From: Pseudomonas citri
GTDB taxonomy: Bacteria; Pseudomonadota; Gammaproteobacteria; Pseudomonadales; Pseudomonadaceae
NCBI RefSeq assembly: GCF_025336485.1
Contig: NZ_JAODAB010000009.1
Coordinates: 1-64,000, forward strand
Length of the DNA: 64,000 bases
Direction of reading: 5' to 3'
The notes under the pieces are model-generated. The model saw only the letters and a list, made by a program, of their open reading frames with translations, was not told the origin of the DNA and did no database searches. Position 1 is the first letter of the stretch; each line of letters starts with the position of its first letter. The translations under genes were made by a program, and so were the position numbers. This document shows positions 1-11,322 of this stretch, piece by piece.

Positions 1-399
1 CTGATCAAGAGCAACAGCACCTCGAACAAGCTGCATAGTTTGATGGCTGACGCGACAACTACCTTGAAAAACGCCGGAGGGGGCCACGACCTTGGTGGCG
101 GCAGCAAAGGCACTGGCAGCAAGATTGGCGATCGCGGTGCGTTGGGTATTGAGGGCATCGCCCTGTTGCCGGGTCAACGGCTTGGAGATACCGATCATCA
201 TCACACAAGGCAGGTTCTTGGCCTGCATCTTGTCGTACACCTCGACGACCTTGCTGTTGACCTCATAGTGGGCGCGTTTCGCCTCGCCAAAATGCAGCTC
301 GCGCAGGCGTCCGCGTTCGCTGTCGGTGAGGGTGATCTGCGAGACGTTGAAGACGACCCCGTGATTGCCCATGTATTGGAAAGTCCCTTCGAACTTCAT
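1..399 (-). CDS. Conserved hypothetical protein, 3' end cut by window edge
   Basis: An open minus-strand frame runs from an ATG at 399 to the window edge without a stop (133 codons visible), so the C-terminus is missing. A purine-rich stretch (GAAGGGAT) lies about 6-10 bases upstream of the ATG and supports this start. The protein begins MKFEGTFQYMGNHG and is a soluble, mixed alpha/beta-looking polypeptide with no signal peptide or membrane segment. I do not recognise the family. The gene reads the same way as the TPR gene, trkA, rsmB, fmt and def to its right. A plus-strand frame over 40-642 has poor codon character and I treat it as a shadow. Confidence 0.65.
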   Translation of the reverse strand, partial: MKFEGTFQYMGNHGVVFNVSQITLTDSERGRLRELHFGEAKRAHYEVNSKVVEVYDKMQAKNLPCVMMIGISKPLTRQQGDALNTQRTAIANLAASAFAAATKVVAPSGVFQGSCRVSHQTMQLVRGAVALDQ

Positions 400-525
400 C
401 GCTCATATCCCTTCGAGACAAAAGGGGGCGATTCTCTACAACGAGCGTGTTGGATTCAAATCATTTCAGCGTACTGGATAAAGGCAACCCACGTTAACCG
501 CTCCCTCGCCACGGGAAGCTTGGTA

Positions 526-837
526 TCAGGAATGACGATCCAGCTTCTTGAGAAACACCGTCATTTCCTTTTCAGCCTGTTTGTCACCATGGGCGCGGGC
601 GGCTTGCAGGCCTTGTTCCCAGGCCTGGCGCGCGGCTGGTAGGTCGCCCTGGCCCTGGTAGGCTTTGCCCAGCAGCTTCCAGGCGGCCGAGTACTTGGGG
701 TCGAATTCGACGCAGTGTTGGAAGTGTTCGGCGGCGCGGGCGAATTCGCCGAGGTCGAGGTAGCCCTTGCCCAGGCCGAAGCGCAGCAGGGCGTTGTCCG
801 TACCCTTGGCGAGCATTTTTTCCAGGGAATCCAGCAT
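526..837 (-). CDS. Small tetratricopeptide-repeat protein
   Basis: A 103-residue soluble protein made almost entirely of TPR-like helices: the segment LGEFARAAEHFQHCVEFDP and the next GQGDLPAARQAWEQGL are typical TPR helix pairs. It has no signal peptide, so it is probably a cytoplasmic scaffold or assembly protein; its partner cannot be read from sequence. It lies 28 nt downstream of trkA on the same strand and could share its transcript. A protein of this kind sits beside trkA in other Pseudomonas. The specific role is unknown. Confidence 0.8.
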   Translation of the reverse strand: MLDSLEKMLAKGTDNALLRFGLGKGYLDLGEFARAAEHFQHCVEFDPKYSAAWKLLGKAYQGQGDLPAARQAWEQGLQAARAHGDKQAEKEMTVFLKKLDRHS

Positions 838-865
838 TTGAAAACTCCTGTATTGGGTTCCTGTG

Positions 866-2239
866 TCAGAAGAAGCTCAACCCCACATGGAACAACTTCT
901 CGACATCGCGGATGTGCTTCTTGTCCACCAGGAACAGGATCACATGGTCGCCGGTCTGGACCGTGGTGTCGTCATGGGCGATCAGCACTTCTTCGTCGCG
1001 GATGATCGCGCCGATGGTGGTGCCTGGCGGCAGGCCGATGTCGCGGATGGCTTTGCCAATCACTTTGCTGGATTTGGCGTCGCCATGGGCGATCGCCTCG
1101 ATGGCTTCGGCCGCGCCACGGCGCAGGGAGTGTACGCTGACGATGTCGCCGCGGCGCACGTGGGCGAGCAAGGTGCCGATGGTCGCCAGTTGCGGGCTGA
1201 TGGCGATGTCGATGTCGCCGCCCTGGATCAGGTCGACGTAGGCCGGGTTGTTGATGATGGTCATGACCTTCTTCGCGCCCAGGCGCTTGGCCAGCAGCGA
1301 GGACATGATGTTGGCTTCGTCGTCGTTGGTCAGGGCCAGGAAGATGTCGGCGTCGGCGATGTTTTCTTCCAGCAGCAGGTCGCGGTCCGAGGCGCTGCCT
1401 TGCAGTACCACGGTGCTGTCGAGGTTGTCTGAAAGGTAGCGGCAGCGCGCCGGGCTCATTTCGATGATCTTGACCTGGTAGCGGCTTTCGATCGCTTCGG
1501 CCAGGCGCTCGCCGATCTGCCCGCCGCCGGCGATGACGATGCGCTTGTAGCTTTCGTCGAGGCGGCGCATTTCGCCCATCACCGCGCGAATGTTGGCCTT
1601 GGCGGCGATGAAGAACACCTCGTCGTCCGCCTCGATCACCGTGTCGCCCTGGGGCAGGATCGCGCGGTCACGGCGGAAGATCGCTGCGACGCGGGTTTCC
1701 ACATTCGGCATGTGCTCGCGCAACTGGCGCAGTTGCTGGCCCACCAGCGGCCCGCCGTAGTAGGCCCTGACCGCCACCAGTTGCGCCTTGCCTTCGGCGA
1801 AGTCGATCACCTGCAAGGCGCCAGGGTGTTCGATCAGGCGCTTGATGTAGTTAGTCACCACTTGTTCGGGGCTGATCAGCACATCCACCGGGATCGCGTC
1901 GTTGTCGAACAGCCCGGCGCGGGTCAGGTAGGCCGCTTCGCGCACCCGGGCGATCTTGGTCGGGGTGTGGAACAGCGTGTGGGCCACCTGGCAGGCGACC
2001 ATGTTGGTTTCATCGCTGTTGGTGACGGCCACCAGCATGTCGGCATCGTCGGCGCCGGCCTGGCGCAGCACCGTAGGAAAAGACCCGCGACCTTGTACGG
2101 TGCGGATGTCGAGGCGGTCACCCAAATCCCGCAGGCGTTCGCCGTCGGTGTCGACCACGGTGATGTCATTGGCTTCGCTCGCCAGGTGTTCCGCCAGCGT
2201 ACCGCCCACCTGCCCTGCGCCGAGGATGATGATCTTCAT
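866..2239 (-). CDS. trkA: Trk system potassium uptake protein TrkA
   Basis: A 457-residue peripheral membrane NAD-binding regulatory subunit of the Trk K+ uptake channel. It has the typical duplicated RCK layout. The first Rossmann motif is at residues 5-12 (LGAGQVGG), followed by a TrkA-C domain. A second Rossmann motif (AGGGQIGE) begins near residue 236, followed by a second TrkA-C domain near the C-terminus. Length matches E. coli TrkA (458 aa). TrkA binds the cytoplasmic face of TrkH/TrkG and gates them with NAD(H). The gene starts 24 nt after the rsmB stop, so it is probably cotranscribed with fmt-rsmB. The membrane subunit TrkH is not in the window. Confidence 0.97.
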   Translation of the reverse strand: MKIIILGAGQVGGTLAEHLASEANDITVVDTDGERLRDLGDRLDIRTVQGRGSFPTVLRQAGADDADMLVAVTNSDETNMVACQVAHTLFHTPTKIARVREAAYLTRAGLFDNDAIPVDVLISPEQVVTNYIKRLIEHPGALQVIDFAEGKAQLVAVRAYYGGPLVGQQLRQLREHMPNVETRVAAIFRRDRAILPQGDTVIEADDEVFFIAAKANIRAVMGEMRRLDESYKRIVIAGGGQIGERLAEAIESRYQVKIIEMSPARCRYLSDNLDSTVVLQGSASDRDLLLEENIADADIFLALTNDDEANIMSSLLAKRLGAKKVMTIINNPAYVDLIQGGDIDIAISPQLATIGTLLAHVRRGDIVSVHSLRRGAAEAIEAIAHGDAKSSKVIGKAIRDIGLPPGTTIGAIIRDEEVLIAHDDTTVQTGDHVILFLVDKKHIRDVEKLFHVGLSFF

Positions 2240-2263
2240 CCGTTCACTCCTTTCGAATCGGTC

Positions 2264-3574
2264 TTAACCGCGTGCGGCGGCGATCTTGATCAACTTGGCG
2301 TAGTAGAAGCCGTCGTGACCGCCTTCCTGGGCCAGCAACTGGCGACCATGGGGCTGTTTCACGCCAGCCTGGGTGGCGATGTCCAGTTCCCGGGCGCCGG
2401 GGGTGCGGGCGAGAAAGGCCTCGATCACTTCGGTGTTTTCGGTCGGCAACGTCGAACAGGTGGCGTAGAGCAGGATCCCGCCCACATCCAGGGTCTGCCA
2501 CATCGCGTCGAGCAGTTCGCCCTGCAACAGCGCCAGGGCGGCGATGTCGTCGGGCTGGCGGGTGAGCTTGATGTCCGGATGACGGCGGATCACGCCAGTG
2601 GCCGAACATGGAGCGTCGAGGAGGATGCGCTGGAACGGCTTGCCGTCCCACCAGGTCGCGGTGTCGCGGCCGTCGGCGGCGATCAGTTCGGCGTTCAGGC
2701 CCAGGCGCTGGAGGTTTTCCTGCACCCGCACCAGGCGCTTGGCTTCCAGATCCACCGCCACTACGCCGGCCAGCTTCGGCTCGGCTTCGAGGATGTGGCA
2801 GGTCTTGCCACCCGGTGCGCAGCAGGCGTCGAGCACCCGTTGGCCGGGCGCCAGTTCCAGCAGGTCGGCGGCCAGTTGCGCGGCTTCGTCCTGGACGCTG
2901 ATCCAGCCCTCGGCAAAGCCCGGCAGCGTGCGTACATCGCCCGGCGTTTCCAGCAGGATGCCGTCGCGGCTGTATTCACACGGCCTGGCCGGAATACCGG
3001 CTTCGCCCAGCAGGGCCAGGTAGGCTTCGCGGCTATGGTGACGCCGGTTGACCCGCAGGATCATCGGCGGATGGGCATTGTTGGCCGCGCAGATGGCTTC
3101 CCATTGCTCGGGCCAGAAGGCTTTCAAGGATTTCTGCAACCAGCGCGGGTGGGCCGTGCGCACCACAGGGTCACGCTCCAGCTCGGCCAGCAGGCTTTCG
3201 CTTTCGCGCTGGGCGCGGCGCAGCACGGCGTTGAGCAGAGCCTTGGCCCAGGGCTTTTTCAGTTTGTCGGCGCAGCCCACGGTTTCACCGATGGCGGCAT
3301 GGGCGGGCACGCGGGTGTAGAGCAGTTGGTACAGGCCCACTAGCAACAGTGCTTCGACGTCGGCATCGGCGGCCTTGAACGGTTTCTGCAACAGCTTGGC
3401 GGCCAGGGCCGACAGGCGCGGTTGCCAGCGGGCGGTGCCGAACGCCAGGTCCTGGGTGAAACCGCGGTCACGGTCTTCCACTTTGTCCATCTGCGTCGGC
3501 AGGGCACTGTTGAGGGAAGCTTTGCCGCTGAGTACGGCGGCGAGTGCCTTGGCGGCGGCCAGGCGCGGGTTCAT
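2264..3574 (-). CDS. rsmB: 16S rRNA (cytosine(967)-C(5))-methyltransferase RsmB
   Basis: A 436-residue SAM-dependent RNA methyltransferase that makes m5C967 in 16S rRNA. The N-terminal ~140 residues form a NusB-like RNA-binding domain. The SAM-binding motif is [11 protein letters not shown] at residues 248-258. The two family cysteines are C323 in motif IV (DAPCSATG) and C373 in motif VI (YATCS). I chose the ATG at 3574 ([15 protein letters not shown]), which overlaps the fmt stop as ATGA and matches the family N-terminus. A longer frame upstream would lie inside fmt. The overlap implies translational coupling with fmt. Confidence 0.96.
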   Translation of the reverse strand: MNPRLAAAKALAAVLSGKASLNSALPTQMDKVEDRDRGFTQDLAFGTARWQPRLSALAAKLLQKPFKAADADVEALLLVGLYQLLYTRVPAHAAIGETVGCADKLKKPWAKALLNAVLRRAQRESESLLAELERDPVVRTAHPRWLQKSLKAFWPEQWEAICAANNAHPPMILRVNRRHHSREAYLALLGEAGIPARPCEYSRDGILLETPGDVRTLPGFAEGWISVQDEAAQLAADLLELAPGQRVLDACCAPGGKTCHILEAEPKLAGVVAVDLEAKRLVRVQENLQRLGLNAELIAADGRDTATWWDGKPFQRILLDAPCSATGVIRRHPDIKLTRQPDDIAALALLQGELLDAMWQTLDVGGILLYATCSTLPTENTEVIEAFLARTPGARELDIATQAGVKQPHGRQLLAQEGGHDGFYYAKLIKIAAARG

Positions 3575-4530
3575 GAGGCGTCCGCCGGTTGGCCGAGAAG
3601 CGTGCCGACGGCGAATTTCTCGCGACGGCTGTTGAACAGGTCGCTGAAGCCCAACGCCTTGCCTCCGGGCAATTGCAGACGGGTCAGGCACAGCGCTTGC
3701 TCACCGCAGGCGACGACCAGGCCGTCCTTGCTGGCACTGAGGATTTCACCCGGTGTGCCCTTGCCTTCAGCAAGGCTGGCGGCCAGCACTTTCAGGGCTT
3801 CGCCGTTCAGGGTGCTGTGGCAGATCGGCCATGGGTTGAAGGCACGCACCAGGCGCTCCAGCTCGACGGCCGGGCGACTCCAATCGAGGCGGGCCTCGTC
3901 CTTGTTCAGTTTATGGGCGTAGGTTGCCAGGCTGTCATCCTGCACTTCGCCTTCCAGCGTACCGGCGGCCAGCCCGGCAATGGCCTGGACCACGGCAGGC
4001 GGGCCGATCAGTGCGAGGCGGTCATGCAGGCTGCCGCCGGTGTCCTCGGCGCTGATGGGCGTGCTGACTTTGAGCAGCATCGGCCCGGTGTCGAGGCCGG
4101 CTTCCATGCGCATCACGGTGACGCCGCTCTCGGCGTCACCCGCTTCCACGGCGCGCTGGATCGGCGCCGCACCGCGCCAGCGTGGCAGCAGCGAGGCGTG
4201 GCTGTTGATGCAACCCAGACGCGGGATGTCCAGCACCACTTGGGGCAGGATCAGGCCGTAGGCCACCACCACCATCAAATCCGGTTTCAGCGCCGCCAGT
4301 TCGGCCTGGGCCTGCGCGTCGCGCAGGGTCGGCGGCTGCAACACCGGGAGGCCATTATCCAGAGCAAGTTGCTTGACCGGGCTGGGCATCAGTTTTTGCC
4401 CACGACCGGCCGGGCGATCCGGCTGGGTATAGACCGCGACGATTTCGTGAGGGCTGGCCAGCAGGGCCTTGAGGTGTTCGGCGGCAAATTCAGGGGTGCC
4501 GGCAAAGACGATGCGCAGGGGCTCAGTCAT
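3571..4530 (-). CDS. fmt: Methionyl-tRNA formyltransferase
   Basis: A 319-residue cytoplasmic enzyme that formylates Met-tRNAfMet using 10-formyl-THF. The N-terminal Rossmann-type domain holds the formyl-transfer signature with the catalytic Asn and His in [13 protein letters not shown] near residue 108, and the family Asp in [10 protein letters not shown]-terminal OB-fold follows. Length is normal (E. coli 315). The stop overlaps the rsmB start (ATGA). The gene lies 71 nt downstream of def, and a hairpin with a U-rich tail (4559-4590) separates them, so fmt may depend on readthrough or its own promoter. Confidence 0.97.
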   Translation of the reverse strand: MTEPLRIVFAGTPEFAAEHLKALLASPHEIVAVYTQPDRPAGRGQKLMPSPVKQLALDNGLPVLQPPTLRDAQAQAELAALKPDLMVVVAYGLILPQVVLDIPRLGCINSHASLLPRWRGAAPIQRAVEAGDAESGVTVMRMEAGLDTGPMLLKVSTPISAEDTGGSLHDRLALIGPPAVVQAIAGLAAGTLEGEVQDDSLATYAHKLNKDEARLDWSRPAVELERLVRAFNPWPICHSTLNGEALKVLAASLAEGKGTPGEILSASKDGLVVACGEQALCLTRLQLPGGKALGFSDLFNSRREKFAVGTLLGQPADAS

Positions 4531-4558
4531 GGGAGGCTCTCAGTTACAAAGCAGTCGC

Positions 4559-4590
4559 AAAAAGAAAAAGGCTTGCCGTGGCAAGCCTTT
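4559..4590 (-). terminator. Rho-independent terminator or attenuator between def and fmt
   Basis: The stem AAAGGCTTGCC / GGCAAGCCTTT has 11 pairs and a 2-3 nt loop. Read on the minus strand it is followed by TTTCTTTTT, a U-rich tail. It lies in the 71-nt gap between def and fmt on the transcribed strand. It either ends the def message or attenuates readthrough into fmt-rsmB-trkA. Confidence 0.75.
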
Positions 4591-4601
4591 GAAGAGGGGC
4601 A

Positions 4602-5108
4602 TCAAGCATTCTGGCGATGAATCTTTTCCAGTTTTTTCTTGATCCGGTCACGCTTGAGGGTCGACAGGTAGTCGACGAACAACTTGCCGTTGAGGTGGTC
4701 GCATTCATGCTGGATGCACACGGCGAGCAAACCCTCGGCGATCAGTTCGTAGGGCTGGCCGTCACGGTCCAACGCCTTGATCTTGACCTTCTGCGGACGG
4801 TCGACGTTCTCGTAGAAGCCGGGTACCGAAAGGCAGCCTTCCTGGTATTGCTCCATCTCGTCGGTGAGGGTTTCGAACTCAGGGTTGATGAACACTCGCG
4901 GCTCGCTGCGGTCTTCGGAGAGGTCCATCACGACGATACGCTTGTGCACGTTGACCTGGGTCGCGGCGAGGCCGATACCCGGTGCTTCATACATTGTTTC
5001 AAACATGTCATCGACCAACTGACGCACTTCGTCGTCCACTACGGCCACCGGTTTGGCGATAGTGCGCAGGCGCGGGTCCGGAAATTCGAGGATGTTCAAA
5101 ATGGCCAT
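4602..5108 (-). CDS. def: Peptide deformylase
   Basis: A 168-residue metalloenzyme that removes the N-formyl group from nascent proteins. All three class motifs are visible: GIGLAATQV at residues 44-52, EGCLSVPG at 90-97 with metal-ligand C92, and HECDHLNG at 134-141 with metal ligands H134 and H138 and catalytic E135. Length is the usual 168 residues when the ATG at 5108 ([11 protein letters not shown]) is used; the ATG four codons upstream is disfavoured by family alignment. It is the first gene of the leftward def/fmt/rsmB/trkA group and diverges from the LysM gene. Confidence 0.97.
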   Translation of the reverse strand: MAILNILEFPDPRLRTIAKPVAVVDDEVRQLVDDMFETMYEAPGIGLAATQVNVHKRIVVMDLSEDRSEPRVFINPEFETLTDEMEQYQEGCLSVPGFYENVDRPQKVKIKALDRDGQPYELIAEGLLAVCIQHECDHLNGKLFVDYLSTLKRDRIKKKLEKIHRQNA

Positions 5109-5274
5109 AAGCTTGATCAATGCACGTGTGGGCTGAAGTCGGTGGCTGGCCTGGCGTGTCTTGGGATGCAGGCTACCGTTGTAAAACGTCGCTCTTGAAG
5201 CTTAGTGCCTCACGGGGCGGGCCATGGGGGCTCTGGCGTTTTACGCGAACGCACATGATAAAGGGATTCACCGC

Positions 5275-6300
5275 ATGAGGAAATCACTACTCGCCCTGCT
5301 GCTCCTGGCCTCGGCCGGTATCGCGCACGGGCAAGTGCAACTTCGGGAAGGTTTTCCCCAGCAGTACACGGTGGCGACGGGGGACACGCTGTGGGACATC
5401 GCCGGCAAATACCTGCGCGAGCCCTGGAAATGGCCCGAACTCTGGCACGCCAACCCGCAGATCCAGAACCCGGACCTGATCTATCCCGGCGACACCCTGT
5501 CGCTGGTCTACATCGACGGCCAGCCGCGCCTGACCCTCAACCGCGGCGCTTCACGCGGCACCATCAAGTTGTCACCCCGCATTCGCAGCTCACCGGTAGC
5601 GGACGCCATCCCGAGCATCCCGCTGCAAGCGATCAACAGCTTCCTGCTGAGCAACCGCATCGTCGACCGGGCCGAGGACTTCAACAAGGCGCCCTACATC
5701 GTCGCCGGCGATGCCGAACGGGTGCTCAGCGGTACGGGTGACCGGATCTTTGCCCGCGGCACATTCGACGCGAACCAATCGGCCTATGGCATCTTCCGCC
5801 AGGGCAAAATCTACACCGATCCCAAGACCCAGGAGTTCCTGGGCATCAACGCCGACGACATCGGCGGCGCGCAGGTGATTGCCAGCGAGGCCGACGTCAC
5901 CACCCTCGCCCTGCAACGCACCACCCAGGAAGTGCGCCTCGGCGACCGGCTGTTCAGCGGTGAGGAACGCTCGATCAACTCGACCTTCATGCCCAGCGCG
6001 CCAACATCGGCGATCGACGGGCTGATCCTCGACGTGCCCCGGGGCGTGACCCAGATCGGCGCGCTGGACGTGGTCACCCTGAACAAGGGCCAGCGCGATG
6101 GGCTGACCGAAGGCAATGTGCTGGCGGTGATGAAGACCGGCGAAACCGTGCGCGACCGCATCACCGGTCAACCGGTGAAAATTCCCGACGAACGGGCCGG
6201 CCTGCTGATGGTGTTCCGCACCTACGACAAGCTCAGCTACGGCTTGGTGCTCTATGCCTCGCGCTCGTTGGCAGTGCTCGACAAGGTGCGCAATCCCTGA
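5275..6300 (+). CDS. LysM peptidoglycan-binding domain protein (PA0020-type)
   Basis: A 341-residue exported protein. Residues 1-20 form a signal peptide (LLALLLLASAGIAHG). A LysM domain follows at about residues 26-75 (YTVATGDTLWDIAGKYL ... NPDLIYPGDTLSLV). The remaining ~260 residues are a Pseudomonas-conserved region of unknown fold. It probably binds cell-wall glycan in the periplasm. The start at 5275 was chosen because it gives the signal peptide directly. The gene heads the rightward LysM-dprA-tsaC group, divergent from def. Conserved context next to dprA supports the PA0020-family assignment but gives no biochemical role. Confidence 0.9.
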   Translation: MRKSLLALLLLASAGIAHGQVQLREGFPQQYTVATGDTLWDIAGKYLREPWKWPELWHANPQIQNPDLIYPGDTLSLVYIDGQPRLTLNRGASRGTIKLSPRIRSSPVADAIPSIPLQAINSFLLSNRIVDRAEDFNKAPYIVAGDAERVLSGTGDRIFARGTFDANQSAYGIFRQGKIYTDPKTQEFLGINADDIGGAQVIASEADVTTLALQRTTQEVRLGDRLFSGEERSINSTFMPSAPTSAIDGLILDVPRGVTQIGALDVVTLNKGQRDGLTEGNVLAVMKTGETVRDRITGQPVKIPDERAGLLMVFRTYDKLSYGLVLYASRSLAVLDKVRNP

Positions 6301-6392
6301 CCCAAAAGGCGACGAACCTCACAAGTTACCAACAGAGTTATCCACAGCTTATTCCCCTGAGTAAGGGGCTTTATAACGATCAAGGATGATCC

Positions 6393-7487
6393 ATGCCATT
6401 GCCTGAATCTGCTTCGGTTTCCCCAGCGGAGCTGGAAGCTCGTCTGCGCCTGCACCGTTTGCCGGAGCTGGGCCCCAAACGTTTCATGACCCTGATGAGC
6501 GCCTTTGGCTCGGCGTCGAAAGCCATCAGCGCACCGGCCAGCGCATGGCGAGCGCTGGGCTTGCCAGCCACCTGTGCCGAGGCTCGGCGCAACCCGGATG
6601 TACGTGACGGCGCCGTCCATGCCATGGCCTGGCTCAAGGCTCCGGCCCAGCATTTACTGATGTGGGACCAACCTGACTACCCGGCCTTGCTGGCGCAGAT
6701 CAGCGATGCACCACCGCTGCTGTTCGTTGCCGGCGACGCCGGGATCCTGGAAAAACCGCAGTTGGCGATGGTCGGCAGTCGTCGTGCATCGCGACCAGGC
6801 ATGGACACGGCGGCGGCGTTTTCCCGGAGCCTGGCCGGCGCCGGTTTCGTCATCACCAGCGGCCTGGCCCTGGGCATCGATGCTGCCGCGCATCAAGCCG
6901 CGCTGGATGTCGGCGGGCAGACCATCGGGGTATTGGGCACCGGGTTGGAAAAATTTTATCCACAGCGCAATCGTCGACTGGCCGACGCGATGATTGCCCA
7001 AGGCAGCGCCGTGGTTTCGGAGTTTCCGTTGGACACGCCGCCCCACGCCAGCAACTTTCCGCGCCGCAATCGGATCATCAGCGGGTTGTCCCTGGGCGTG
7101 CTGGTGGTCGAGGCCAGTGTGGCCAGCGGTTCGCTGATCACCGCACGGCTCGCGGCGGAACAGGGTCGCGAGGTGTACGCCATTCCCGGCTCGATCCATC
7201 ATCCGGGGGCCCGCGGTTGTCATCAGTTGATCCGCGACGGCGCGGCGCTGGTGGAAACCGTCGAGCACATCCTCGAGGCGTTGCGCGGCTGGCAGCGGTT
7301 GCCGTTGGCTTCAGAACCGGTGCCTGCGACCCATCCGCTGCTGCGCCTGCTCCATGCCGCGCCGTTGAGCAGCGAAGCGTTGGCCGAGGCCAGTGGCTGG
7401 GGCTTGTCCAAAGTGCTGGCGGCGCTGACCGAGCTGGAAATGGAGGGACGGGCCACGTGTGACAATGGCCGCTGGTTTGCGCGTTAG
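6393..7487 (+). CDS. dprA: DNA-processing protein DprA
   Basis: A 364-residue cytoplasmic protein that loads RecA on incoming single-stranded DNA during transformation; in species not known to be competent its job is less clear. It has an N-terminal SAM-like helical region (about 1-75) and the central Rossmann-like DprA domain with the signatures GSRRASRPG, TSGLALGIDAAAH and FPRRNRIISGLS. A C-terminal winged-helix (DML1-like) region follows (about 300-364). No frameshift or truncation is seen. It is followed 73 nt later by tsaC, the usual gammaproteobacterial order. Confidence 0.96.
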   Translation: MPLPESASVSPAELEARLRLHRLPELGPKRFMTLMSAFGSASKAISAPASAWRALGLPATCAEARRNPDVRDGAVHAMAWLKAPAQHLLMWDQPDYPALLAQISDAPPLLFVAGDAGILEKPQLAMVGSRRASRPGMDTAAAFSRSLAGAGFVITSGLALGIDAAAHQAALDVGGQTIGVLGTGLEKFYPQRNRRLADAMIAQGSAVVSEFPLDTPPHASNFPRRNRIISGLSLGVLVVEASVASGSLITARLAAEQGREVYAIPGSIHHPGARGCHQLIRDGAALVETVEHILEALRGWQRLPLASEPVPATHPLLRLLHAAPLSSEALAEASGWGLSKVLAALTELEMEGRATCDNGRWFAR

Positions 7488-7560
7488 GTTTGTACGCTAG
7501 GTTTTATAAGTAAGATCGGTAAACTGCGCACAGCCTTATTTGCGTTGCGGAGAATCCTTC

Positions 7561-8118
7561 ATGGTCAATAGTTGGCGTGTGCAACAAGCCGCGCGAGAAA
7601 TTCGCGCCGGGGCGGTGATTGCCTATCCAACCGAAGCGGTCTGGGGCCTGGGCTGCGATCCGTGGAACGAAGAAGCGGTGGAACGCTTGCTGGCGATCAA
7701 GTCGCGACTGCCTGACAAAGGGCTGATCCTGGTGGCCGATAACATTCACCAGTTCGATTTTCTCTTCGAGGATTTCCCCCAGATGTGGATGGACCGCATG
7801 GCCAGTACCTGGCCGGGGCCCAATACCTGGCTGGTGCCGCACCAGAACCTGTTGCCGGAATGGATCACCGGAGTGCATGACACCGTCGCACTGCGGGTCA
7901 GCGACCACCCTACCGTACGTGACCTGTGCTCATTGGTCGGACCGCTGGTGTCGACCTCGGCCAACCCCCAGGGCCGCCCGGCGGCACGCACGCGGATTCG
8001 CGTCGAGCAGTATTTTCGCGGGCAGATCGACCTGGTGCTGGGCGGCAACCTGGGCGGGCGCAAGAACCCCAGCGTGATCCGCGACCTGGCGACCGGGAAA
8101 GTGGTTCGGCCGGACTGA
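7561..8118 (+). CDS. tsaC: Threonylcarbamoyl-AMP synthase TsaC (YrdC/RimN)
   Basis: A 185-residue YrdC-fold enzyme that makes L-threonylcarbamoyl-adenylate from Thr, bicarbonate and ATP for the tRNA t6A37 modification. The N-terminus [15 protein letters not shown] and the [12 protein letters not shown] segment are the family's nucleotide and substrate signatures, and [14 protein letters not shown] is the C-terminal signature. The ATG at 7561 follows a GGAG ribosome-binding site and gives the standard short-form length (E. coli 190). An in-frame ATG 21 nt upstream is rejected. It is cytoplasmic and probably cotranscribed with dprA. Confidence 0.96.
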   Translation: MVNSWRVQQAAREIRAGAVIAYPTEAVWGLGCDPWNEEAVERLLAIKSRLPDKGLILVADNIHQFDFLFEDFPQMWMDRMASTWPGPNTWLVPHQNLLPEWITGVHDTVALRVSDHPTVRDLCSLVGPLVSTSANPQGRPAARTRIRVEQYFRGQIDLVLGGNLGGRKNPSVIRDLATGKVVRPD

Positions 8119-8129
8119 TACCGCGTCAT

Positions 8130-8268
8130 CGTTCATCGCGGGCAAGCCTTGCTCCCACAGACCAAGCTCTATGGAAGAAAATCTTGCTCTCACAGGCCAA
8201 GTTCTGTGGAAGGAAACCTTGCTCTCACAAATTGGATTCTGTGGGAGCAAGGCTTGCCCGCGATGAGG
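8130..8268. repeat. REPIN with three 35-nt tandem repeat units
   Basis: The 170-nt gap between the convergent genes tsaC and qor holds an outer inverted repeat (gcgggcaagccttgctccc at 8138-8156 and its complement ending near 8263). It also holds three units of exactly 35 nt at 8148-8182, 8183-8217 and 8218-8252, each starting CTTGCTC(C/T)CACA. Units 1 and 2 differ at 6 of 35 positions. It can fold into a long hairpin and probably serves as a shared 3' end for both genes. Confidence 0.85.
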
Positions 8269-8289
8269 CCCTCACAAATATCCTGTCAT

Positions 8290-10346
<2,057 letters not shown>

Positions 10347-10360
10347 ACGAGGGGATGTCC

Positions 10361-11182
10361 ATGGATCGCTACGTTGTAATGGGTAACCCGATCGGCCACA
10401 GCAAGTCGCCGCTGATCCACCGCCTGTTCGCCGAACAGACCGGACAGCGACTGGACTACACCACCTTGCTCGCGCCGCTGGAGGATTTTGCCGGTTGCGC
10501 GCGGGAATTTTTCCGTGAGGGGCGTGGGGCGAATGTCACCGTGCCGTTCAAGGAAGATGCCTTCCGGCTCGCCGACCAGTTGACCGAACGGGCGCAGCGG
10601 GCCGGGGCGGTCAACACGCTGAGCAAACTGGCTGACGGCCGTCTGTTGGGCGATAACACCGACGGCGCCGGGTTGGTACGGGACCTGACCGTCAACGCCG
10701 GCTTGAGCCTCAAGGGCAAGCGCATCCTGCTGCTGGGGGCTGGCGGCGCGGTGCGCGGCGCCCTGGAACCGTTGCTGGCCGAGGCGCCGGCTTCGGTGAT
10801 CATCGCCAACCGCACGGTGGAAAAGGCCGAATTGCTGGCCGAGTTGTTCGCCGATCTGGGCCCGGTCTCGGCCAGTGGTTTTGACTGGCTGCAAGAGCCG
10901 GTGGACCTGATCATCAACGCCACTTCCGCAAGCCTGTCAGGCGATGTACCGCCGATTGCCGGAAGTTTGATTGAGCCTGGCAAGACGTTTTGCTACGACA
11001 TGATGTATGGCAAGGAGCCGACGTCCTTTTGCCGCTGGGCCAAGGAACACGGCGCGGCCGTGGCGATGGATGGCCTGGGCATGTTGGCCGAACAGGCTGG
11101 CGAGGCGTTCTACCTGTGGCGCGGGGTACGCCCGGACACCGCGCCGGTACTGGCTGAGCTTCGTAGACAGCTAGCGCTATAA
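10361..11182 (+). CDS. aroE: Shikimate dehydrogenase
   Basis: A 273-residue NADPH-dependent enzyme that reduces 3-dehydroshikimate to shikimate in aromatic amino-acid synthesis. Shikimate-binding and catalytic residues are in place: the N-terminal [10 protein letters not shown]64 in [10 protein letters not shown] and D101 in NTDGAGLV. The NADP site follows at [12 protein letters not shown] (about 123-134) with a basic clamp in ANRTVEK. I prefer the ATG at 10361 over one two codons upstream because the GAGGGG motif is then better spaced; both are in frame. It is cotranscribed with hemF. Confidence 0.97.
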   Translation: MDRYVVMGNPIGHSKSPLIHRLFAEQTGQRLDYTTLLAPLEDFAGCAREFFREGRGANVTVPFKEDAFRLADQLTERAQRAGAVNTLSKLADGRLLGDNTDGAGLVRDLTVNAGLSLKGKRILLLGAGGAVRGALEPLLAEAPASVIIANRTVEKAELLAELFADLGPVSASGFDWLQEPVDLIINATSASLSGDVPPIAGSLIEPGKTFCYDMMYGKEPTSFCRWAKEHGAAVAMDGLGMLAEQAGEAFYLWRGVRPDTAPVLAELRRQLAL

Positions 11183-11185
11183 ACC

Positions 11186-11278
11186 GTGGCGAGGGAGCTT
11201 GCTCCCGCTGGAGGGCGAAGCCCTCCCTAAACTTTTGGGGCCGCTGCGCAGCCCAGCGGGAGCAAGCTCCCTCGCCAC
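11186..11278. repeat. REPIN (26-bp perfect inverted repeat pair) after aroE
   Basis: Two arms of 26 bp, at 11186-11211 and 11253-11278, are exact reverse complements (gtggcgagggagcttgctcc continuing cgctgg). Between them lie a small gagggcgaagccctc hairpin and a gctgcgcagc element. A further degenerate half copy follows to about 11300. It lies between the convergent aroE and SulP genes. A near-identical composite occurs at 12954-13078 on the other side of the SulP gene. Confidence 0.9.
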
Positions 11279-11322
11279 AGCAAGCTCCTTCGCCACAGGG
11301 TTGTCTCAAGTCTTGAGAATGT

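Noticed and set aside
40..642. Plus-strand 200-codon frame at the left edge
   Set aside because: It overlaps the better supported minus-strand partial gene and the end of the TPR gene, has no ribosome-binding site, and its composition is that of an antisense shadow.
6393..7487. Evidence of a competence gene cluster
   Set aside because: dprA is present but it is universal in pseudomonads and no other competence genes lie nearby.
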